Below, piece after piece: positions 56,111-64,000 of a stretch of 64,000 nucleotides of DNA. The stretch is from Camellia lanceoleosa. Lineage: Eukaryota; Streptophyta; Magnoliopsida; Ericales; Theaceae. Numbering within the stretch: the first letter of the stretch is position 1; each line of letters starts with the position of its first letter. Under the pieces are notes generated by a model. That model was not told where the DNA came from. It made no database searches and saw only the letters and a program-made list of their open reading frames with translations. The position numbers and the translations under genes were made by a program. The DNA is taken from contig CM045762.1 in NCBI GenBank assembly GCA_025200525.1, positions 192,346,129 to 192,410,128 on the forward strand. Reading direction: 5' to 3'.

Positions 56111-57429
56111 TCATTAACTCAGAGATCAAACGGACCATCGAGGTGGGTTTTATCCCGGAGCCGAGCATTGGTCCTTCGGAGGAAGTCCAGGTCAATATCA
56201 TAGAATCGGGATCGAGTTGGATGGATCCCATCGCCGCATTCTTGTCTTCCGAACAGCTCCCAGAGGACAAGAAAGAAGTGCACAAGTTGCGAAACAAAGC
56301 CCTGCGTTACTACTTGGATCCGCAAGAAAGGCTTTACAAAAAGTCCCTTTCTGGCCTATACCTAGAATGCGTGCATCCGGACAAAGTTGAAGAGCTTCTG
56401 GTCGAAATACATGAAGGCAGTTGCGGCGCACATTCTGGCGGGCGTTCTGTGGCCCATTGAGCTATAACACAGGGGTATTATTGGCCGACAATGAGATCTG
56501 ATGCCGAATGCTATGCGAAAAAATGTGAACGGTGCTAGAAGTTTTCCCCGTTAACCCATCTGCCTACTGAAGAGTTAAGCTCTATCACCAGTCCCTGGCC
56601 GTTTGCCCAGTGGGGGCTTGATATCGTAGGACCAATGCCAAGGGCCCCGGGCAACAAGCGATACTTGATCGTCGCCACAGACTATTTCACAAAATGGGTC
56701 GAAGCGGAGGCGTTAATGCATATTCGAGATACTAATGTCAAGCGCTTTGTGTGGAAAAATATCATAACACAATTCGGCATTCCAAGAGCTCTTATCTCAA
56801 ACAATGGTACCCAGTTTGATTGTGGCGTCAACTGGGAGCTATGCAGCAAGTATGGTATCCGGCCCTACTTTTCCACGCCGGCTTACCCCCAGAGCAATGG
56901 TCAAGCAGAAGCCTCTAACAAATCCATCTTGGACGGCATCAAGAAGAGGCTGGAGAAAGCTAAAGGCAAATGGGTCGAAGAATTACCGAGTGTATTATGG
57001 GCACATCGAACTACGCCGAGGCGATCCACTAGAGAAACGCCGTTTGCTTTATGTTTTGGAACCCAGGTGATCATACCCCTGGAAATCGGCCACCCAACCC
57101 TGAAATCGCAAGTTTTTGATATGGGCCGAAACGACATGATGCTGGCTTTGGATTTGATTTTGATCGAAGAACGAAGAGACTGCGCCCTTGCCCCCATGGT
57201 ACGATACCAGTAACAGCTTGCCAAGTCATACAATCAACATGTTCAGCTGCACCGCTATACACCAAGAGAGTTGGTCTAGAAGAAAGTACTTCCGGCGGCC
57301 AGGAAACTGGCTGATGGAAAATTGAGCCCCAACTGGGACGGCCCCTATCAGGTCGATTCGATCGCAGGGGTAGGGGCGTATCGGCTTAAAGACATGTCTG
57401 GAAGGAGCCTCCCACGGCCTTGGAATTGA
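56111..57429 (+). pseudogene. int: Integrase of second Tat element
   Basis: The zinc-binding HHCC region EIHEGSCGAHSGGRS and CERC is interrupted by stops at 56458 and 56537. The core has GLDIVGPMP, IVATDYFTKWVEAEAL, ISNNGTQFD (the usual second Asp of SDNG is Asn here) and TPAYPQSNGQAEASNKSILD. The C-terminal part has stops at 57211 and 57279 and ends at 57427 with RSLPRPWN. The loss of a catalytic Asp is a further inactivating change. Confidence 0.87.
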
Positions 57430-57565
57430 ACACACTTACGAAAATTCTATCATTAAATCCGACTTGTGGGGAATGATACTAGTTCTGAATGGTTTAACGT
57501 GTATGTGCACCACTTTTGTAATGTAAAGATCGTTGTTTACTCATTGCCAAATCCAGTTCAAGAGT

Positions 57566-58330
57566 GTTTCGATTAAAGTCTCTGGATTCGGAGCGCCCTT
57601 CGTGGATATCATGATTGCCCAAAACGTCTCCGGATTCGGAGCCCCATCGGCGCATTACGTCTTTGGGTCGATAAAGCCTCCGGATTCGGAACCCCCTTCA
57701 TGGATATCACGATCGGTCAAAAAGTCTCCGGATTCAGAGCCCCATCGGCGCATTACGTCTTTGGGCCGATAAAGCCTTCGGATTCGGAGCGCCTTTCGTA
57801 GATATCACGATCGGCCAAAAAGTCTCCAGATTCGGAGCCCCATCGGCGCATTACGTATTGGGGCCGATAAAGCCTCCGGATTCGGAGCGCCCTTCGTGGA
57901 TATCACGATCAGCCAAAAAGTCTCCAGATTCGGAGCCCCATCGGCGCATTACGTCTTTGGGCCAATAAAGCCTCCGGATTCGGAGCGCCCTTTGTATATA
58001 TCACGATTGGCCAATTAAAGTCTCCGGATTCGAAGCCCCATCGGCGCATGACGTCTTTGGGATGAAAAAACCTCCAGATTCGGAGCGCCCTTCGTGAATA
58101 TCACGATTGGCCAATTAAAGTCTCTGGATTCGGAGCCCCATCGGCGCATGACGTCTTTGGGCTGATAAAGCCTCCGAATTCGGAGCGCCCTTTATGGATA
58201 TCACGATTGGCCAGTCTCCGGATTCGGAGCCCCATCGACGCATTACGTCTTTGGGCCGATAAAGACTCTGAATTCGGAGCCTCATTGGCGTATGACGCCT
58301 TTTGGTCGAAAAAGCTTCCGGATTTTGGCC
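57566..58330. repeat. Post-pol tandem array, 49-bp dyad units in about 97-bp dimers
   Basis: About fifteen units start with CTCCGGATTCGGAG, an imperfect palindrome, spaced 47-50 bp. Two tails alternate: CCCCATCGGCGCATTACGTC with GGGCCGATAAAG, and CGCCCTTCGTGGATATCACG with ATCGGCCAA. The repeat is in the same place as the hairpin array of the first Tat element, though the sequence is unrelated. Confidence 0.9.
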
Positions 58331-58648
58331 CAGGGTCGTGTGTAACACGTATGCTGAATAAATATATAATAAACAACGCTCTGTTATGATGAGCTGGCAA
58401 AAACCGTTTGTGCATTAAGGCATATATACATTTGAAATGAACTCCGGATGGTCAATGTCTATCCAATCACAAAACATGCAAACATTTATTCAAACATTTA
58501 TGTAATAAAGCACAAAACGTGCAAACATGTGTGCCGAACAAAAATTATGAAGAAACACGACCATTGAAAACAAAACATTTTATTCAATCATCCAATGATT
58601 ACATAGTTTTTAACGCAATCTACATTTTTAGCATCACAATGAGTGTTT
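58331..58648. other. Spacer between array and antisense copy A
   Basis: AT-rich with short ACAAACATGCAAACAT-like repeats; no gene seen. It would include the 3' flank of the antisense gene. Confidence 0.5.
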
Positions 58649-59330
58649 TTATCTGGCGTCTCCCTCATCATCACTCTTTTCAACTTCAAAAGCGAAAAAA
58701 GGAAAATGATCACGCTGGTGCAGCGACAACGCCGAATCAACACCCTTTGCTCGAAGAGTCTCTGCGGCCTTAAGTGCCTCGATCCAACTGTGCCTAAATC
58801 CCCAGTTCTCGCATCGGCAGACCTCCTCCGCAAGTTTCTCTTTGGTTTTGTCGATCCTAACCTTTGGGCCCGCATAGAAACCTTGTTCGTAACCCATACA
58901 TTCTCTACGGCGAACATGCTGGCCGTATCTCGGTCGACGATGGCGTGACTCAACATTCGTTGAGTCTCCCTCTCCTCCATGATCGGGTTGGATTGACCCA
59001 CCACACGCGGCTCGGTGGTGTGAGCTTTCCTAAGTTCCCTGAGCTCACGCTCGGCCTTCTCCTCGCAAACCTCCGAGCTCCGAATTCGTTCGTCCTTTTT
59101 CTCTATTTCTCGACGTGCGGCATGCAGGCGCATGCCAACTTCATAGGCGGTGTACAGCCCTTTCACCACCCTGTGGATGCCCTCTCAAAATACGTCGAAA
59201 TCCCGTCGACCAACCATCGATTGCTGGACCTCCGGTGGAAAAATCAGTCGAGCAAACTTGACCGCCACACCTGGGTCCTTGATAATGGAGTCCGCCTCCG
59301 TCATCGGTTTATTCCCCACGAAAACTGCAA
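58649..59330 (-). pseudogene. Antisense accessory gene, copy A (C-terminal coiled-coil part)
   Basis: On the minus strand: MTEADSIIKDPGVAVKFARL, then, after a frameshift near 59240 and a stop near 59190, EGIHRVVKGLYTAYEVGMRL and a Glu/Lys/Arg coiled coil (EIEKKDERIRSSEVCEEKAE). A second frameshift near 58890 leads to MGYEQGFYAGPKV and ENWGFRHSWIEALKAAETLR, ending with an acidic tail at 58649. The order and the G-F-x-H-x-W motif match copy B. The N-terminal domain exon is not here. Confidence 0.7.
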
Positions 59331-59699
59331 AACTCAACGGTCGCGGCGCCACGTCGACGTCATTTCTCGGTCACGGTCACGGAGAACTTCCCTGTTGCTG
59401 TTTCTTCTTTCGGGGTGATCTGCTTCGACGACCTGGAGGCTGATGTTTTTCCCATTCTTTAAACGCCCTACCTCCTGCACAGGTGGGTTCGCTACTACGA
59501 TTCATTACAATATCAAGCTCAGCCAAAGTTCACGCTTCTCCTCTGCTGTTGAAGAAAACTCTATTTGACATTCGTACTTATCTAACCCCACGCAACAAAT
59601 TGTTTTAAATTGAGTCTAAACACAGTAAGTGGAGTTACTGGCGCGAAGAGTCCATCCCATTTATTTCTAATGCTTGCAGCGACCCCGAGACGTTTTGAT

Positions 59700-60585
59700 T
59701 AATGCTAAACTCCAAAAGACGGATGCCGATCGATATACATAAATGTTTTGGAGTTCATGCACTGGCTGGGGTAAGGGCAGATTTATTAATCTAACCAGCC
59801 AAGCATCTAGGCCCCTTGCCGATCGACACGTGTCAGAGCCACTCCATGTACTAATTTTCAGCTTTTTGGAGTAAAAATTGCCTAATTATCTAAACGGCAA
59901 TTATACATGAATGTCTTGGAGTTCATGCGCTGGCTGGGGCAAGGGAAGATTTATTAATCTAACCGGCCAAGCATCTAGGCCCCTTGCCGATCGACACGTG
60001 CCACAGCCACTCCGTGTACTAATTTTCGGCTTTTTGGAGTTAAAATTGCCTAATTATCTAAACGGCAATTATACATGAATGTCTTGGAGTTCATGCGCTG
60101 GCTGGGGCAAGGGAAGATTTATTAATCTAACTGGCCAAGCATCTAGGCCCCTTGACGATCGACACGTGCCACAGCCACTCCGTGTACTAATTTTCGGCTT
60201 TTTGGAGTTAAAATTGCCTAATTATCTAAACGGCAATTATACATGAATGTCTTGGAGTTCATTCACTGGCTGGGGCAAGGGCAGATTTATTAATCTAACC
60301 GGCCAAGCATCTAGGTCTCTTGTCGATCAACACGTGCCACAGCCACTCCATGTACTAATTTTTGACTTTTTGGAGTTAAAATTGCCTAATTATCTAAACG
60401 GCAATTATACATGAATGTTTCCGAGTTCATGCACTGGCTGCGGCAAGGGTAGATTTATTAATCTAACTGGCCAAGCATCTAGGCCCCTTGCCGATCGATA
60501 TGTGCCACAGCCATTCCGTGTACTAATTTTCGACTTTTTGGAGTTAAAATTGCCTAATTATCTAGTCAGCAAGTATACATGAATG
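59700..60585. repeat. 168-bp satellite-like tandem array, five copies
   Basis: GAGTTCATGC or its variant starts at 59751, 59919, 60087, 60255 and 60423, an exact 168-bp period. Each unit carries GGGGCAAGGGNAGATTTATT, ATCTAGGCCCCTTGCCGATC, a CACGTG or near match, and CCTAATTATCTAAACGGCAA. Units differ at a few per cent of sites. Confidence 0.95.
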
Positions 60586-60839
60586 AATGATCCAATAACA
60601 CAATTTAGCACAAATAATAGCAAAGTACAAAAGGAATTTTCATTAAATAAATTGGGCACAAATCGTAGCCATTTTACATATGAAAACTACTAAACAAAAG
60701 GCTACAAATTTGCAGGGAAATGCCTAGAGAAAATTTAAAACTTGTAGCCATACATAAAAAACTAAAAAAAAGCTGTAAACAAAAACTACTGTCGCCCTGA
60801 TCAATCCTCGGAGTCAGACTCCAGCGGCTCAACATCTAC
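60586..60839. other. Spacer before antisense copy B
   Basis: AT-rich sequence with no gene seen; it is probably the 3' flank of copy B. Confidence 0.5.
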
Positions 60840-61670
60840 TTACTCGTATGGAATTGGCATAGCCAATGTCACATTAGCAGCAGCAAGGGCTTTGAGCCAG
60901 CCGTGTTTGAATCCCCGATTCTCAAATTTGGGGACTTCTTGCACATAATTATTGAGGACAGCGCCATGCCCGGCATCATACGCCTTCGAAGCTTCAAATT
61001 CGGCAGCTTCCTTCGCCGCCTTCGATTCTGCCAAGTCCGCCTCAAGTTTGGCGATCGCCTCTTGGGCTAACTTGAGCACAGCTTCACTCGCGTCTGCCCT
61101 CTGCTCGGTAGCCATTCTGAGTTGGTCCGCATTTCTGGCCTTCTCCAACTCGGCCTCGGCCCTTGCAGCTTCCATTTTCGCCCTCACAGCTTCGAATTCG
61201 GCCCAGCTCCTTTGGCCCTTAACTTCGGTCTGCAAACGGCCAATTCGTTCGATGGCGTTGTGCTGGCGGCGGCCTATCTCGGCTATCCTTCCGACCGTAT
61301 GCAAAACAGGAGATTAAATCCAAAAATATATTTTTACTAGAAGAGCTGATTGAGTGGCTAACGCTGCTAAAACGTCTAGCTCTGAGCGAAAAGTCGCCTT
61401 GTCAGACGACAATGAAACTGATGAAGCTATACTCAGTGCAACGGCTGGGTCTTTTATAGGCGACGCGTCAGAGGAGATCGGCATATTTCTTATCTTTGGT
61501 TGAACCACAAAAGGCACAACTGTTTTCAACTCCTCTAAACGCAGCCGTTTGTCGGCGGGCTCTTCTCTAGAGTCAGCCTCAACCTCGGCAGGACGTTTCT
61601 CCGCCCATCGTTCAGCCTCCTCATTTGCCGACACGATCGGTTCCAACTTTGTTTCTCGTATTTGAACCGT
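60840..61670 (-). pseudogene. Antisense accessory gene, copy B, cut by an LTR insertion
   Basis: Reading from 61670: EPIVSANEEAERWAEKRPAE, SSDASPIKDPAVALSIASSV, RSELDVLAALATQSALLV, then, after an interruption at about 61315-61330 that may be a short intron or deletion, VGRIAEIGRRQHNAIERIGR and a long Ala/Glu coiled coil ending FENRGFKHGWLKALAAANVT. It is paralogous to copy A (I-K-D-P start, coiled coil, G-F-x-H-x-W end). Upstream exons are displaced beyond the LTR inserted at 61671. Function unknown, as for the first Tat element. Confidence 0.72.
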
Positions 61671-62446
61671 TGTAGATACCCCATTTTTGACAGCTCTCAA
61701 GACTTGGGCGTTACTGATGGTTTACTTGGTGGAGAAAGGTGTGCAGGGCAAAGGTTCAGTTTCTTCGGCAAGGAGAGAGACAAATCTCAATTTCACACCC
61801 CATTTTGGACCGAAGTTATTTTGGATGGTTTTTAGACCTTAGAACCCTCTCTTTCAAAACATTTTTGAAATAAAGTTTCTACAATGTTCCGAGGCTCACA
61901 TTTTGTCAAATGATGCGCTTTTCGATAAACCGAGCAAGGACAAAGTGGAAATGAATGAAAGTGAGATGAAATCTTTGGAAAATCTTTCAAAACACATTTT
62001 TTAGGGGTTTAGAGTTGAAGAAAAGAGGAGAAGAGAGAAAAAACCTAGCTGGGGAAGAAGTTGGGTATGAATCGCTAAGAGAGAGTCGAGTGGTCCTCGC
62101 TAAATCAGGGTTATCCGTCGATGCACTTGGAGTTAAGCTATGAGGCCACTACCGTAGGAAAGAAGACTTCCGGGGCTTCGTTTTTCACTCAAGAATCTCC
62201 TAAAGCCGAGTCCGGATGGGGGAGATATGATTGGTTGAAGTTGGGCATCATCCCGGTTGGACCGAAACTGAGCAACCTTTACCAAAACAAGCATAACATT
62301 TTGCATAGTTAGAATTTTGATTCAAGTCTGTACCATTGGAAAGCTTACTTTCGGGGCTTCAACTTGGACACAAGAATGACCTGAAAAGGAGTTCACATGA
62401 AGGAGTTATGCCCGTTTGAAGTTGGACCTGCAGAGTAGATTTTTCC

Positions 62447-62556
62447 TGCCGACTGACCAGAATAGATGGCCGACCGACCAAACAGATGGCCGACCGACCA
62501 AATAGATGGCCGACCGACCAGTTAAAGTAGCCGACCGACCAATTTTGCTAGTCGAC
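62447..62556. repeat. 20-21-bp-phased GCCGACCGACC array
   Basis: GCCGAC begins at 62448, 62469, 62489, 62509 and 62530, with GTCGAC near 62551. The three central units are identical, with AGATGGCCGACCGACCAAA. Confidence 0.92.
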
Positions 62557-62582
62557 AACCTTCCGGTGTATTCTACAGATTG

Positions 62583-62702
62583 AATGGATGCCAGCTGTGC
62601 CAGCTGGAGGGCACAGACTGGATCCTCCATACACGTGTATGGAGGATCTTTGCTCTTAGTTTGAGGCTTCTAAGAGAATCTTTAGTCCATTGGCTCTATA
62701 AA
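62583..62702 (+). promoter_or_regulatory. LTR core promoter: 28-bp G-box palindrome, CCATTGG and TATA box
   Basis: A perfect 28-bp palindrome at 62621-62648 is centred on CACGTG. CCATTGG lies at about 62687-62693 and TATAAA at 62697-62702. A CCAGCTG dyad at 62591-62606 precedes them. The layout matches 21839-21935. Confidence 0.75.
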
Positions 62703-63318
62703 GGAAGCTCTCCTCTTCCTTATACCAGGTTCTGAAATTCCAGAGGCATACACACACTCTCTTCCTTTGTATCTCTCCCTTCTAGCTTCAAAGTGTAAGG
62801 TTCTTGGCACCATTACCCTACACCTCATAACCTAACCTCTCCATCATCCATCCAAGCATCTTGGAGCTTGTTTTCAGAGGCTAAGGGACTATTTTTTGGG
62901 ACCAAAAGCTGCTGGAGTCATTGGCTACAAGGGTAACACTCATATTCCCTATTTTTGGTCATTATCTTGCTTCATCTATTAGCTATACTTGCAAGCATTT
63001 TCGAGTCTTGGTGTAAACTGAAAATAGTCTTATTTTTTGCTACTTTTCATGTTTGTTTAGGGGAACTTTACTGTTTGAGGTCATCTACTTCCCCTTATCC
63101 TCTATCTCTCTTTTAGGGCTATTTTTGCATCATATTTTAGCCTTACTTGTAAACATTTTCGAGATTTGTCATAAACTGGAAAAGATCTTTTTTTGATCCC
63201 CTCTTCAAGTTTTATTAAGGGCATTTTTCTGTTTGGGGTCACCTTCCCCTTTGCATGCTTCATTTCTTCATGATTAGGGCTATGCATTAGAGCACTTGCA
63301 TTGGCGATGGTTTGGCCT

Positions 63319-63399
63319 CTTAGCCACTGAAATCCAGTGGATTTTCAGTGGCTTAGATGCATTTTTGAGAGTCAAAATCAGAGGGGGGTGACCCCCTCT
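63319..63399 (+). other. Two consecutive hairpins in LTR leader
   Basis: Hairpin A pairs 63319-63335 with 63339-63356, with one bulged A and one mismatch. Hairpin B pairs AGAGGGGG (63380-63387) with CCCCCTCT (63392-63399) around GTGA. They are 23-24 nt apart, about 622 bp after the TATA box. Confidence 0.82.
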
Positions 63400-63420
63400 C
63401 TCCTTGTCTTGTTTGGTGGT

Positions 63421-63760
63421 CTTTTTGGCCTTCCAAAGGAGCCTCTATTTGCAAGCTTCAAAGCTTTGTTTCTATCATTTTTCAGTGGGTTTTAGGACCC
63501 TCATAAGTCATTTTCAGAGTTGGTTTGGCTATGCTAAGTGTCCATCATGCATGTGTGGAACAACCCTCTTTTTGGCCTTCCAAAGGACCTCATAGTTGCA
63601 TGCTTTTAGGCCTTGTTCCAGGCCCTTTTCAGTGGGTTTTAGGACCATTATAGGCCATTTCCAGAGTTGGTTTGGCCTTGTTGAATGTCCATCATATATG
63701 TGTTGAATAACCCCTTGTATGGCTCTCTAAAGGTGCTCATCATTTTGGCATGCATTGGCT
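63421..63760. repeat. 147-bp tandem repeat in LTR
   Basis: CTTTTTGGCCTTCCAAAGG begins at 63421 and 63568, 147 bp apart, and a decayed third unit starts near 63715. Each carries CAGTGGGTTTTAGGACC and CAGAGTTGGTTTGGC. Confidence 0.8.
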
Positions 63761-64000
63761 GCATTTCAGTGGTTATTTGGGCATATTTTGACAGGTTTTA
63801 TTCACTATTTTTGGCTGGTTTGATGAGTTTTCATACGCTTCATATACATGCCATGTAAACCATGCTTGCTAGCCATCGTTGCATGTTATTTTAGTCCATC
63901 ATGTTAGTACTTTTTGGCCATGCTTTAAACTAGTAATGTGCATGTTTTTGGATTGCCTTAGCTCTGTCTTTGTGCTTCATAGTCAAATAATGCTTGCTTT

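Larger units (their letters stand above)
51593..64000 (+). mobile_element. Second Tat-type Ty3/gypsy element, decayed, right end outside window
   Basis: A 434-bp LTR, the same primer-binding site as the first Tat element, then gag-pro-RT-RNase H-integrase largely in two frames, followed by long tandem arrays and antisense accessory copies. An LTR of another element is inserted at 61671. Homologous to the outer element in pol but with unrelated LTR and 3' repeats. At least a dozen nonsense codons. Confidence 0.9.
61671..64000 (+). mobile_element. LTR (partial) of a relative of the nested element, inserted in antisense gene
   Basis: It starts TGTAGATACCCC at 61671, the same terminus type as 29413 and 22307 (minus). 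It has the same order of phased array, G-box palindrome, TATA and paired hairpins. The right end and any interior lie outside the window. The left flank ACCGT would be the target duplication. Confidence 0.82.

Noticed and set aside
58101..58415. Minus-strand ORF with repeated peptide
   Set aside because: It is the 49-bp post-pol array read in an open frame.

Overview
The window looks like repeat-dense nuclear DNA of a flowering plant, probably a eudicot. No tRNA, rRNA, CRISPR or bacterial-type operon is visible. About nine tenths of it is LTR retrotransposons and their LTRs, several nested in one another. The only sign of an ordinary host gene is a broken tetratricopeptide-repeat gene in the AT-rich stretch around the copia element. 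I can place the elements by family but cannot name the species.

Layout. (1) 1-33581: a decayed Ty3/gypsy element of the Tat type, entered in its 5' LTR. It has gag, protease, an RT remnant without its catalytic core, RNase H domains and integrase, an array of short inverted repeats after pol, a spliced antisense accessory gene with its own promoter, and a 3' LTR. (2) 3187-22307, minus strand, nested in (1): a 19.1-kb non-autonomous LTR element with 5-bp target duplications and 3.7-kb LTRs. It has gag but no pol, and an antisense, intron-bearing plant-mobile-domain (PMD) pseudogene. (3) 29413-33381: a solo LTR of a related family, inserted in the 3' LTR of (1), with target duplication GTATG. 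(4) 33582-37494 and 48163-51592: AT-rich host-like DNA with a split TPR pseudogene. (5) 37495-48162: a complete but mutated Ty1/copia element of SIRE/Maximus type with 922-bp LTRs, a Gag carrying a second N-terminal domain, and an accessory gene downstream of pol with its own leader and intron. (6) 51593 to beyond 64000: a second Tat-type element, full of nonsense codons, with tandem-repeat arrays and two tandem antisense accessory copies. (7) 61671-64000+: an LTR of the same group as (2) and (3), inserted in the antisense gene of (6).

Three patterns run through these unrelated-looking elements. First, each element carries an accessory gene separate from gag-pol; three different elements show plausible introns, and three of the four genes lie antisense to the element. 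Second, LTR promoters, and the presumed promoters of two accessory genes, contain short dyad-symmetric sites repeated every 20-21 bp, with a different core in each family (CGATCGG, CCGGTCGG, CGACCGACC, CGCTCGAGCG). Third, three divergent LTRs share two consecutive hairpins about 500-620 bp downstream of the TATA box. Their stem sequences differ but their pairing, order and spacing are kept. My main hypothesis is that the phased sites are targets of element-encoded or host regulators and that the paired hairpins are a structured RNA leader. Both are inferences from the sequence alone.

By-eye LTR comparison gives a relative age order: outer Tat element (about 11 differences in 144 bp), copia (about 33 in 922), nested element (about two dozen in 3.7 kb, indels included; youngest). 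All coding regions look inactivated, so any activity would depend on proteins from other copies.
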